Shown: piece after piece, positions 47,840 through 55,814 of the stretch
Numbering within the stretch: position 1 is the stretch's first letter
Layout: the number at the start of each line of letters is the position of its first letter
Assembly (NCBI RefSeq): GCF_000711885.1
Contig: NZ_JONK01000031.1
Span: 1 to 61,814 of the forward strand
Direction: 5' to 3'
Length of the DNA: 61,814 nucleotides
From: Chromobacterium haemolyticum DSM 19808
GTDB lineage: Bacteria > Pseudomonadota > Gammaproteobacteria > Burkholderiales > Chromobacteriaceae
The notes under the pieces: model-generated
Told to the model about the DNA's origin: nothing
The model's database searches: none
Seen by the model: only the letters and a program-made list of their open reading frames with translations
Made by a program: the position numbers and the translations under genes

Positions 47840-47857
47840 TTCTTTAGAACAGACTCA

Positions 47858-48000
47858 GAACCTGTTCAAAGTCTCGCGAGCTAGGGCGAGACAAGGCGAA
47901 AACAAGCGAAAAAGCGGAATGGTCACGTGGTACATGAGCATTTTGAGCTTGTACTCACCGTGCGACGCTTCACGAAGCGCAGCAGACTATGAACAGGTTC
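47858..48000 (+). repeat. MITE-like element copy 8, abutting a stop codon
   Basis: 143 bp, orientation A, ends GAACCTGTTCAAAGTCT and AGACTATGAACAGGTTC (AAAGTCT subtype), perfect TCA/TCA target duplication (47855-47857, 48001-48003). The right TCA is the complement of the TGA stop of the DsbA-like gene. Confidence 0.88.
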
Positions 48001-48624
48001 TCAGACTAAACCGCCTCTTTGCGCCCGCACCTTGCTCAGCAAGGCGTCCAGCACCTCCCGCGTACGCTCCGGCGGGGCCGCGGCAATCGCGTACTTGCCG
48101 TCCACCACCAGCATGGGCGTGCTGAAGATACGGTAATCCTTGGTGAACTGGGCGATAGCCTCCACTTGAGCCTTCACCGCGAAGGATCGATACACCGCCA
48201 TGGTCTTGGCAACGTCCACGCCCGGCTGGCGGCGCAACCACTTCTCAAACTCCGCCTCCTTGCTCAGATCGACCTTGTCATGCTGCACCGCGCGGAAGGC
48301 CGCGCCATGCAAACGGTCCGAGAGGCCGGACACGTTCAAGGTGGCGAACACCCGCGCATACCCTTCCATCGGTTTACCCCACACCACATGCTTGCGCACC
48401 ACCCGCACGTCCGCTGGCTGGGTCTTCAGCCAGGCGGATATCGCGGCGTCTTGAGAGTAGCAATGTCGACATGGGTAGGAGAAAAACTCCGCCACCTCAA
48501 TCTGCTCGCCGCTGGACACCGGATGCGGCTTGGGCAACACCAGGTAATCCTTCCCCACCACGATCTGCGCTTGCGCCGCGCCCAGCGCCAGAACAAACCA
48601 ACACAACAACAGTAACGCTCTCAT
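48001..48624 (-). CDS. Periplasmic thiol:disulfide interchange protein, DsbA type
   Basis: A 207-residue periplasmic thioredoxin-fold oxidase. Signal peptide MRALLLLCWFVLALGAAQA, then VGKDYLVLPKPHPVSSGEQIEVAEFFSY in pieces, with active site Cys52-Arg-His-Cys55 and the cis-Pro loop FSTPML. The CRHC dipeptide is one variation on DsbA CPHC and may tune its redox potential. The end APPERTREVLDALL is DsbA-like. Whether this is the main DsbA of the cell cannot be told from one window. Confidence 0.92.
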   Translation of the reverse strand: MRALLLLCWFVLALGAAQAQIVVGKDYLVLPKPHPVSSGEQIEVAEFFSYPCRHCYSQDAAISAWLKTQPADVRVVRKHVVWGKPMEGYARVFATLNVSGLSDRLHGAAFRAVQHDKVDLSKEAEFEKWLRRQPGVDVAKTMAVYRSFAVKAQVEAIAQFTKDYRIFSTPMLVVDGKYAIAAAPPERTREVLDALLSKVRAQRGGLV

Positions 48625-48698
48625 TCACTACACTCCATTGATTCCGCCGTCGGGCTCCGTCTCAGTACATGCCTCGCGTTCAAGGGCGGGGTTAACTC

Positions 48699-49031
48699 TC
48701 AGGCCGTGGCCAACAAAGTCGGCACCTCAACCGGCTTGTCCACCTTGTTCAGCTTGATTTCGGATTTGGCCGGCCCACGCAGGCGCTGCAACTCCTCTTT
48801 CAGCAGCTTGATTTCCTCTTGCAACCTATGCCGCATGTCCGCCTCCGCCTTGCGCACGTCCAGGCTCAGTTTTTTCTCCATTTCCGTTGTCAGTTTCTCA
48901 TCGAGAAACGACTCGTACTTCTTGAACAGCTCATCGCGGTAAACATCCAGCTGCAAGCGCAGCATGAGGTTTTCCTCCTCCATTTCGGCCAATTTGTGCT
49001 GGAACTGGGCGGCATTCATATTGAAGTTCAT
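48699..49031 (-). CDS. Coiled-coil protein of unknown function
   Basis: A 110-residue protein that is almost wholly coiled coil (FQHKLAEMEEENLMLRLQLDVYRDELFKKYESFLDEKL, continuing to RLQEEIKLLKEELQRLRG), with a short non-helical tail. No signal peptide. I do not recognise it. ATG 49031 follows CAGGAG with 5-6 nt spacing, an excellent ribosome site, so the gene is probably real; an open frame extending upstream is rejected. Confidence 0.7.
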   Translation of the reverse strand: MNFNMNAAQFQHKLAEMEEENLMLRLQLDVYRDELFKKYESFLDEKLTTEMEKKLSLDVRKAEADMRHRLQEEIKLLKEELQRLRGPAKSEIKLNKVDKPVEVPTLLATA

Positions 49032-49111
49032 GCGTTCTCCTGGCAGATGGCTCGCAAACGGCGCGATCAGCGCATGCCGACAGGCCGGAGCGGGGTTCCG
49101 GTTAAAAAAAT

Positions 49112-49132
49112 ATCCCTCTCCACGCAGGGAGA
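49112..49132. other. Hairpin in the gap upstream of the coiled-coil gene
   Basis: CCCTCTC and GAGAGGG-type arms around CACGCAG, next to a run of A (TTAAAAAAATAT) to its left. On the minus strand this is a stem followed by a T-run, thus a possible terminator for the amidase cluster upstream. The rest of the 49032-49318 gap holds only the shared motif at 49263-49276. Confidence 0.45.
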
Positions 49133-49262
49133 GGGAGGCAAACATGATGGGTTTGCAATAGACACTAGGCAGCTCAACACCGGGGGATCGGCGTGAGACC
49201 CTATGCAAAGAACGCCGCATAAGATGGGCAAAGTATGCGCAAACGCTCCGCGAAAAAATATC

Positions 49263-49276
49263 TGACCAGTACGAAA
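49263..49276. promoter_or_regulatory. Shared intergenic motif, copy 1
   Basis: TGACCAGTACGAAA, preceded by ATATC. The same 14-mer (one with T for G) occurs at 56561 and 57610, always between genes and upstream of a minus-strand gene. It may be an operator or promoter element; the identity of the regulator is unknown. Confidence 0.4.
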
Positions 49277-49318
49277 AGCCGGCTCAGCCACGCTTTATTG
49301 CGGGCGCGGAAGCAAGGC

Positions 49319-49630
49319 TCAAACCAGGCGGTTAAGACCGTTCAAGCCGTGATACAGACGCTGTTGCACCGGTTCCAGCAAAGCCACCGCCTCCTCGCTG
49401 CTAAACAGCAAGGGCTCGTCGCGGCGTTGCAGCAAGGTCAGGATGGCTTGCAAGCCGACATGAGCCGAACGAATCTCCATCAAGCCTTGCAACAGGCAAG
49501 CGTCCATTTCCGCGCACTGCTCGGCCATCTGCCGGCCAAGCTGAGACAACGCGGTCTGATCCGGCCGGGCCTCGAGCAAGTCCTGATTCAGTTGTTTCAG
49601 TTGCTCCATCACGGGCAATTGGTCTTTCAT
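49319..49630 (-). CDS. Small helical protein of unknown function
   Basis: A 103-residue protein, probably all-helical (LKQLNQDLLEARPDQTALSQLGRQMAEQCAEMDACLLQG), without signal peptide. Not recognised. It begins 11 bp after the amidase stop, and GGAGAG stands just before its ATG, so it is the third gene of the 51421-49319 cluster. Its size and helicity would fit an accessory or chaperone-like role, but this is speculation. Confidence 0.65.
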   Translation of the reverse strand: MKDQLPVMEQLKQLNQDLLEARPDQTALSQLGRQMAEQCAEMDACLLQGLMEIRSAHVGLQAILTLLQRRDEPLLFSSEEAVALLEPVQQRLYHGLNGLNRLV

Positions 49631-49641
49631 CGCCGCTCTCC

Positions 49642-50973
49642 TTATGGGTGAGCCAGCGCGTATTCAACGCCGGCGGCGATTTTCAAAATATGGGAGTCGC
49701 GGCCATGCAGCCCGCACACGCTCAAACCAATCTGATCCGTCAGCGGCAAGCTCACCGCGCAGCCATCCAACAGATTGACGACGGCACTGTTGCGCAGAAC
49801 CAGCCGGTTCAGCCGAGCGTAAACGTCCTCGTTCTCCAGCTCCGCCAGCTTGGGCGGCAAAATCGCCACCGTGGGCATCAGCCAGGCGTCGGCCATGGAC
49901 AAGCGATACGCGGCAGCGGCTTGCAACTCGCGGCGTTGCTCCATCAGTTCCTGATACCTGACCGCGCTCAGGCCGGCCCCTTGTCGCAGGTCTCGGACAA
50001 TGCGCCGGTCATAGCAAGCGCAGCCCTCTCCCTCCAGCAACGGGCCGTGGCACCGCCAAGCCTCCGCCGCCGCCAACCCACCTTGAGCCTCCATGTCCGC
50101 AATCCGCCCCAACTCGGGAAAATCGAAACGGATAATGCGAGCGCCAGCCTGAGACAGGCGTGCCAGGGCGTCGTCAAAGGCCTGCGCCACGGCGGAGTCC
50201 ACGTGCTCGGAAAGATAATCGTCAGTCACGTAGAAACGGCGTTTTTTCACATCGGGCGGCTGGCCGCGCGCGTGGGAGGGCGTCCAGCCGCCGCTGAGCA
50301 CCGCGTCCAGGATGGCGCAGCAAGAAACCGAACGCGCCAGCGTTCCAACGGAGTCCAGCGACGGCGATAAAGGAAGGCAGCCCTGCATCGGCACCCGCCG
50401 CGCGGTGGGTTTAAAGCCAACCAGGCCGCAAAAGGCGGCGGGGATGCGCGCGGAGCCGCCAGTATCGATGCCCAGCCCGGCCGCGCTCATGCCCAGGGCC
50501 ACGCTGACCGCCGCGCCGGAACTGGAGCCGCCCGCCACGCGCTCCGGATCTCCGGGATTAAGCGGCGTGCCGTAGTGCGAATTCAGCCCCAGGCCGGAGC
50601 ATGCGAGCTCGCTCATATTAGTACGCCCCAGCAACACCGCGCCGGCGGCGCGCAGCGTCGCCACCACGGCAGCATCCCGGGACGCCGGCGGGTTGTGCGT
50701 GAACACGAGGGAAGCGGCGGTGGTGACCTGGCCCTGGATATCGAATAGATCCTTGACCGATACGGGAATGCCCGCCAGCGGAGTGGGATAGACCCCGGCG
50801 GCGTCCACCTGCCGGGCCGTGGCCAGCGCGGCTTTGGCGTCCACCAGGGTGAAAGCCCGCTCGCCGGCCTCCTGGTGGCTGGCGATGGCGGCCAGCGCCT
50901 GCTCCGTCAGCGCCACGCTGCTGGTATTGCCTGACAGCAAGTCCCTGTGCAATTGCATCACGGTGGACTTCAT
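49642..50973 (-). CDS. Amidase (amidase signature family)
   Basis: A 443-residue amidase-signature hydrolase. The catalytic triad is Lys74 (PVSVKDLFD), cis-Ser150 (GGSSSG) and Ser174 (DTGGSARIPAA), with the family spacing of 24 between the two serines. It has no GatB partner nearby and is shorter than GatA, so it is a metabolic amidase, not the tRNA amidotransferase. ATG 50973 has AAGG upstream and fits; an earlier ATG at 51021 would add 16 residues. Substrate unknown. Confidence 0.88.
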   Translation of the reverse strand: MKSTVMQLHRDLLSGNTSSVALTEQALAAIASHQEAGERAFTLVDAKAALATARQVDAAGVYPTPLAGIPVSVKDLFDIQGQVTTAASLVFTHNPPASRDAAVVATLRAAGAVLLGRTNMSELACSGLGLNSHYGTPLNPGDPERVAGGSSSGAAVSVALGMSAAGLGIDTGGSARIPAAFCGLVGFKPTARRVPMQGCLPLSPSLDSVGTLARSVSCCAILDAVLSGGWTPSHARGQPPDVKKRRFYVTDDYLSEHVDSAVAQAFDDALARLSQAGARIIRFDFPELGRIADMEAQGGLAAAEAWRCHGPLLEGEGCACYDRRIVRDLRQGAGLSAVRYQELMEQRRELQAAAAYRLSMADAWLMPTVAILPPKLAELENEDVYARLNRLVLRNSAVVNLLDGCAVSLPLTDQIGLSVCGLHGRDSHILKIAAGVEYALAHP

Positions 50974-51055
50974 GACAAACGCCTTGCTGTGACACGTGGC
51001 AAACTCATGGCATTGCGACATAAGGCTCTCCTAAAAACGGCAGCGGATTGAACGC

Positions 51056-51421
51056 CTAGATTGAGCGCTTGAGGCCGCGAACGGACGCCGCGGCCGTAGC
51101 TTTGGCGCGCGCGCCTCCGCCGACGCTTGTCTGGAAAGGCAATGACGCCGCTCCCTGCCGCTCATCTTGAGCGGTGGAACTGAGTTGTCGCAGGCGAGCG
51201 GCGTAATCATCCAGCACTTCGATGGATAAACGCGTCAATACATATTGATGGGAGCCGGGAATGGACTTGGCCTGGAGTGCAGCCAAGGTGGAGCGCAATA
51301 GAGAGAAGCCGTTCAAGGCCAGCGCACAAGCGTCCAAGGTTTGGGTCCGCAGGCGCAGTTGATCTTGTCCGTTGCCCGGAGGCGGTTTGGCTAAAGGAAG
51401 GAGGGAAAACAGTGGAGTCAT
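51056..51421 (-). CDS. Protein of unknown function upstream of the amidase
   Basis: A 121-residue soluble protein; the middle is helical (LRTQTLDACALALNGFSLLRSTLAALQAK) and the tail is basic and low in complexity (GGGARAKATAAASVRGLKRS). Not recognised. ATG 51421 follows GGAG with 8 nt spacing. It is first in a three-gene cluster with the amidase and the small helical gene, behind a long structured leader (51434-51763). Confidence 0.6.
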   Translation of the reverse strand: MTPLFSLLPLAKPPPGNGQDQLRLRTQTLDACALALNGFSLLRSTLAALQAKSIPGSHQYVLTRLSIEVLDDYAARLRQLSSTAQDERQGAASLPFQTSVGGGARAKATAAASVRGLKRSI

Positions 51422-51447
51422 TGCAGTCTCCAAGTCAGCTTTGGAAG

Positions 51448-51534
51448 CCTGCTCGGATAAGAGCAGGAGCGTGACAAGGTGGCAAGACCGGCTCCATTGT
51501 TAAGACCGGCAGCTCCAAAGGAGCTCCCTGCCAC
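51448..51534 (-). ncRNA. Candidate structured leader RNA of the amidase cluster
   Basis: The 330 bp gap 51434-51763 has no gene. On the minus-strand transcript a closing stem GTGGCA/TGCCAC (51479-51484 with 51529-51534) encloses a hairpin AGCTCC/GGAGCT (51511-51525) and two direct copies of AAGACCGGC (51484-51492, 51502-51510). Downstream is a 7 bp hairpin CCTGCTC/GAGCAGG (51448-51467). It does not match a riboswitch class I know. Confidence 0.4.
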
Positions 51535-51766
51535 GCCCTGCTCAGATGCAGATGCGTGGCAACAGACGCGCGGGGTCCTAGCGGACTTTGCTTGTCTGCG
51601 AACAATGGAATTAATAGGCTTGCCTGCCCGGCGCGGCGTTATTTGGCGCAGCGCGAGGCAAAGAGTACTGAGACGGGGGCGGAGCGTCAAGCCGATGACA
51701 CCCGCCCGGACAGGCTGCAAGCGGAATGGAGAGACTGTCAGAGCAGGTCTGAGCTTCTACAGCTTA

Positions 51767-51899
51767 GAACCTGTTTACGATCCGCTGCGCGTCGTGGAGC
51801 GTTACACGGTGAGTACGGCTTCGAAATGCTCATGTACCACCTGTACATTCCGCTTTCTCAGCTATTTTCGCCTTAGCTCGCGAGATCGTAAACTCATTC
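51767..51899 (-). repeat. MITE-like element copy 9, abutting a stop codon
   Basis: 133 bp, orientation B, ends GAACCTGTTTACGATCC and AGATCGTAAACTCATTC (ACGATCT subtype), perfect TTA/TTA target duplication (51764-51766, 51900-51902). The right TTA is the complement of the TAA stop of the fimbrial-type gene 51900-52457. Confidence 0.87.
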
Positions 51900-52457
51900 T
51901 TAGGACTCCCCCTTCTCCAACAGCAAGCGCCCGCCACAGCTCAAATGCTCCACATCGCGCGCGCGCAGCGCATTGGCCGCCACTTGCGCGTCCACCCAGA
52001 TTTGCGCTGTGAACAGCTTGCCGCGCGCCGGCTTGCCGTCCGCCACCGCCCATATTGTATGTTCGGCGTCCACCCCCACCTCCGCCGCGGCCTGCTCCAG
52101 CGCCGTCGGTTCGGTGCGCGCGGCGGCCAGCAACACCGGCTGGCCGTCCAGCTGCGCCGCGCCCATGGTCATCCGGTAATGGCCCTTGCCGCTCCATAAC
52201 GCCATGCCCTTGGCGGCCGGCTCCGCCTCCAGCCGCAACCGGATGGCGCTTGGCGCCTCGCATTGGATGCTCAGCGTCATCCGCCGCTTGCCCAAGGCCA
52301 GCATCCCGGCGGAGGAACGCGCGGTCTGGCCCTTGTTCAACACACCGTAATCCACTTGCTCGCCGCTCAAGCGCATCACGCAGTTGCCCGCCAAGACAGC
52401 CTGGCACAAGAGCAGGCCGGCCAGACCGGCCGTTGCCCGCTTAATCATCGACTTCAT
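51900..52457 (-). CDS. Secreted fimbrial-type protein (last gene of chaperone-usher locus)
   Basis: A 185-residue secreted protein: signal peptide KRATAGLAGLLLCQAVLA, mature part starting GNCVMRLSGEQVDYGVL, with two cysteines placed like the pilin-domain disulfide (Cys near the start and in SIQCEAP) and a beta-rich body (LRLEAEPAAKGMALWSG). This pattern fits DUF1120-type or related fimbrial subunits. Start ATG 52457 has GAGGAG upstream. It follows the usher by 14 bp. Possible tip or minor subunit; this is inferred. Confidence 0.7.
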   Translation of the reverse strand: MKSMIKRATAGLAGLLLCQAVLAGNCVMRLSGEQVDYGVLNKGQTARSSAGMLALGKRRMTLSIQCEAPSAIRLRLEAEPAAKGMALWSGKGHYRMTMGAAQLDGQPVLLAAARTEPTALEQAAAEVGVDAEHTIWAVADGKPARGKLFTAQIWVDAQVAANALRARDVEHLSCGGRLLLEKGES

Positions 52458-52471
52458 TCCATGCTCCTCGC

Positions 52472-54970
52472 TCACGCTTCCGCCCGACATACCGCGTCCA
52501 ATTGCTCGTAAAACACCTGCTCGTCCACCGTTTCCGGCAGCGTGAAATCCAGCTGGCAACGGTTGCCGTTGGTCGTGGTCACGGTCAGCAGCTGTCCTGG
52601 CTCGGCATTGTCGAGAAACACCTTGCCGCCCTCCACCACGGAAGTGACGAAGCGATTGTCCGCCGTCAGCACCGATCCGCCGGCGCTCAGCGGCTGGCCC
52701 AAGCTATCCTTGACCTCCAACAACACGCGGCGAGTCTGGAACACGTCGAACTCCACATGACGCACCGCGCCGCGGCTGACTTTCAACTCCTTGTAGCCGT
52801 TTTTCAGCTCCACCGTGCGCGGCAGACTTTTCACATCCACTTCCAGCCGGCTGACGTCGTAAGCCGTCAAGCTGGGGATCACCGCGCGGCCGCCGGCATC
52901 GGTCCATACCGCGCCGCCCGGCGTGTTGACCCGTACCCCGGACACCTTGCCGGTGGACAATACGCCAAAGCTGTCCTGGATCTGCGCTGGGGAGGCGGTG
53001 ACGCCGTCGCGGTGGAAGGCCAGGCCGCCGCTCAGCCCGGCGGAAAAATGGCGGCCGGCGTTGTTCTGTCCCATGGCCAGCCGGGCGCTGGCGTAACGCG
53101 GTTGCACGTTGACATTGGCGCTCACCCCGGTGCCGCGGCGGCTCTGTTCCGCGCTCAGCTGATAGCCCCAATACTCATTGACGGTTTCGCTGACCGAGGT
53201 ATTCAGGCTGGCGTCGCCGCCGCTGCTGCGCACGGTGCTGTTGATGCGGCGCTTTTCCAACGGCAGGCTGAAGTTCAGATACCAGGCTTGATAACGGCGA
53301 CCGTCAAAGGAGTTGCGGCCGTTCTCCACGTTCAGATTCAGCGACATCCACTTGAAAGACTTGCCCCAGCTGCCCAGCCAGCGGCTGGTGACATGTCCGT
53401 CAAAGCTGCGGCGGGTGGAATAGGACAGCCGGAAGCTGCCGGCGCGCTGATGGCTCCAGCCCAGGGAGGCCGAATACTGGGCGCGGGTGCGGCGCTTGCG
53501 CGCTTCGCCGGCCTGTTCTCGACCATAAGCCGTCGTCGCCTCGCCCAGATCGCGGTAGCCTTCGGACTGAAACGAGGCGGACAAAGACGCACTCATCGCC
53601 TCGCTCATCCGCGTGCTCATCGCCCAGTTGGATTGATGGCCAAACACGCCCTCTTCCCGCGCCAGGGAAGCCACCCCGCGCGCGCTCAAGGTAGTGTCCG
53701 CGCCCAGGCCGACATCCGCCCCCAGGCCCAGGGCCTGGTATTGCGGCGTGCTCAGCGCACCCAACGTCCCTTGCGCCCGTTGCCCCAGCGCCCAACTGCC
53801 GGAACCGGTCAGCAGCAAGGGTTCCACGCCGTCGTCGGCAACATCGCGCAAACGCCCCATGGCCAGCGAATAGCCCAGCGGCGCGGCCGCATCCAGCGCC
53901 AAGCTTGCCGCCGGCACGATGAAACGCCGCTCGCCGCCGTCGCTTTCCACCACCGTCACTTCCAGATCGACATGGCGGTTGTTGAGGCGGATATGGTCAA
54001 AAGAGAAGGGCCCGGCCGGCACTTGCGCAATATGGATCAACACTCCCGCCTGCCGCACCTCCACCCGCGCCACGCTATTGGCGATGCCCTCCACCCGCGG
54101 GCCGGGGCCGCCCTGCTCCAGTCCGCTCTCCGGCGTCCATTGCGCGCCCAGCAACTGGCCAGCGGCAAACAGCGGACTGTCGACATTGATCACGCCCAAC
54201 TGCAGACGCGCGCGCTGGGAAACGAAGGAGCGTTGGGCGTAAGCGCCCAAGTCGCTGAACTGCCCTTGGCCGTTATTGGAGTAATAGAACTGGCGGCTGC
54301 GTACAATCCAGTCGCCAACGTTGAGGCCAGCCTCGGTGTCCAGCGACAAACTGCGACTGCCGCTGCCCAGTCCCTGATAGCTGCTCGCGCTGAGGTCATA
54401 GTTCAGCATGCCGCCGACGCCGCCGCTTTCCAGCTGAATCTCTTCTTGCGGCTGCGGCAGGATGGCCGCGGTGGGTACCAACAGCGCCACCCGGTTCAGG
54501 TTGGGGTTCAGTTGCACCTGGGTCTGCGGCCAAGCGCCGACAAAGTCGTAGCAGGCCGGCGCCACGGAGACGACCTCCGTCTCATCCGGCGGCGGCGCTT
54601 GCAAACGCGCCTGTTCCAGCAAAGCTGGGCTGAAGCAAAGCTGGCCCTGCGCGTCGAACTCCGCCTCCACCTCGCCCAATGCCTCGCCATTGAGCGACAA
54701 ACTCACTGGCTGATGCCCTTCGGCAAAGCGCGGCTTGCCGCGAAAGTACTCGGCCAAGGCCGGGTCCAGACCGCGCGCGCGCAAGACATCGGCGTCGAAC
54801 ATCGCCTCTTCTGCCGCTTCCCCACCCAGCGCCAGCGGTGGCGTCGCGCCCAAGGCCAGCAACAGGGCCGCCGCCAGCGGCCGGCGTTTCCAAGGCCTCG
54901 TCGGCAGCCGGGCACCCACCCACGCCTCACCACGCCCACAGTAGGCCGGGAGCTCTTGCCAAACCGCCAA
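52472..54970 (-). CDS. Fimbrial outer-membrane usher protein
   Basis: An 832-residue usher of the FimD/PapC family that folds into a 24-strand barrel and assembles pilus subunits. The N-terminal domain is FDADVLRARGLDPALAEYFRGKP, then a barrel region with a plug, and the C-terminal domains VRHVEFDVFQTRRVLLEVKDSLG and VTTTNGNRCQLDFTLPETV. The N-terminus is basic before the hydrophobic segment LAAALLLALGATPPLALG, so the true start may lie further in. It is 1 bp from the chaperone stop. Confidence 0.92.
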   Translation of the reverse strand: MAVWQELPAYCGRGEAWVGARLPTRPWKRRPLAAALLLALGATPPLALGGEAAEEAMFDADVLRARGLDPALAEYFRGKPRFAEGHQPVSLSLNGEALGEVEAEFDAQGQLCFSPALLEQARLQAPPPDETEVVSVAPACYDFVGAWPQTQVQLNPNLNRVALLVPTAAILPQPQEEIQLESGGVGGMLNYDLSASSYQGLGSGSRSLSLDTEAGLNVGDWIVRSRQFYYSNNGQGQFSDLGAYAQRSFVSQRARLQLGVINVDSPLFAAGQLLGAQWTPESGLEQGGPGPRVEGIANSVARVEVRQAGVLIHIAQVPAGPFSFDHIRLNNRHVDLEVTVVESDGGERRFIVPAASLALDAAAPLGYSLAMGRLRDVADDGVEPLLLTGSGSWALGQRAQGTLGALSTPQYQALGLGADVGLGADTTLSARGVASLAREEGVFGHQSNWAMSTRMSEAMSASLSASFQSEGYRDLGEATTAYGREQAGEARKRRTRAQYSASLGWSHQRAGSFRLSYSTRRSFDGHVTSRWLGSWGKSFKWMSLNLNVENGRNSFDGRRYQAWYLNFSLPLEKRRINSTVRSSGGDASLNTSVSETVNEYWGYQLSAEQSRRGTGVSANVNVQPRYASARLAMGQNNAGRHFSAGLSGGLAFHRDGVTASPAQIQDSFGVLSTGKVSGVRVNTPGGAVWTDAGGRAVIPSLTAYDVSRLEVDVKSLPRTVELKNGYKELKVSRGAVRHVEFDVFQTRRVLLEVKDSLGQPLSAGGSVLTADNRFVTSVVEGGKVFLDNAEPGQLLTVTTTNGNRCQLDFTLPETVDEQVFYEQLDAVCRAEA

Positions 54971-54971
54971 T

Positions 54972-55682
54972 TTAGCCGGCCTTGGCCGTCAAAGGCGCGT
55001 CGTAACTGTCCACGCTGAAGCCGTACAGAGTTGCCGGGTACAGCCTGACTGCCTCGGCTCCGGTATCCGTAACCGGGAACGACAGCTCCTGCCCCGGCAA
55101 CACATAGCTGCGCTCCAACTGCACGGCAGTGCCCTGCGGCTGGAGGTTCACCACTTGCGCCATCCTCACCACATAAGGGCTGTTATTTGCCAATATCAGC
55201 TGGCCGTCATTCAAGGACCACTTTAATAATTTCCATGGTTCTCGGTTTACCGGCAAGCCCTTGGGGTGAATCACCAACGGAAGGTTTTGCCGTACGGCAA
55301 TCGCCACTTGCACACTATCCGAACTTGATTTTTGTGGTATCCCTTCAAAAATCACACGTTTCAAACGCTGCGTTTGCAAAGGTTTTTTAAGCTGCAAAAT
55401 AAAGCGCACTTGCTGCCACTCCCCTGCCTCAACCCGAGCCACTGGCGGTGTCAACATCACCAACGGTTTTTCACCCTCATCCTCCGGCAGGTTTTCAATT
55501 TTTGAGTACAAAAGCAAAGGCTGCTTATCGGTATTTTGCAACAACATGGCACCAGCAACATCGGCTTCATTTAGCAACAAGACCGAAGTCGCTGGCTGCA
55601 TACCTCCCGCCATACAGTTAGCGGCGACTCCCAATATGGCAATACACCAACCCACCACTACTCTTTTTCTCAACCCACTCAT
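54972..55682 (-). CDS. Periplasmic fimbrial chaperone
   Basis: A 236-residue PapD-like chaperone. Signal peptide about residues 1-26 (VVVGWCIAILGVAANCMAGG), first domain starting PATSVLLLNEADVAGAMLLQN, with the FGL/FGS-type loop motif RVIFEGIPQK and IAVRQNLPLVIHPKGLP before the second domain. It caps pilin subunits in the periplasm and delivers them to the usher. Start ATG 55682; the ribosome site is weak. The 5' two-thirds is visibly more AT-rich than the usher gene. Confidence 0.9.
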   Translation of the reverse strand: MSGLRKRVVVGWCIAILGVAANCMAGGMQPATSVLLLNEADVAGAMLLQNTDKQPLLLYSKIENLPEDEGEKPLVMLTPPVARVEAGEWQQVRFILQLKKPLQTQRLKRVIFEGIPQKSSSDSVQVAIAVRQNLPLVIHPKGLPVNREPWKLLKWSLNDGQLILANNSPYVVRMAQVVNLQPQGTAVQLERSYVLPGQELSFPVTDTGAEAVRLYPATLYGFSVDSYDAPLTAKAG

Positions 55683-55814
55683 ATACACGCTCTTAAAAAC
55701 AACACCCCCATATAAATCTTTGCAGCCGGGGGTGCCAAACCAGTCAATGCAAAAGCATCCATTCATCGCAAATTAGATACTTACGCACCAATCAATAAAA
55801 TTGATCAACCAGCA

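Noticed and set aside
8736-51899. The dispersed repeats as a CRISPR array or small-RNA gene family
   Set aside because: Copies are kilobases apart, have terminal inverted repeats and TNA duplications and no regular spacers. They fit a transposon-derived family.
52502-55018. An 838-codon open frame on the plus strand opposite the usher gene
   Set aside because: Same type of antisense shadow; the usher has a complete domain pattern on the minus strand and the antisense product is low in complexity.
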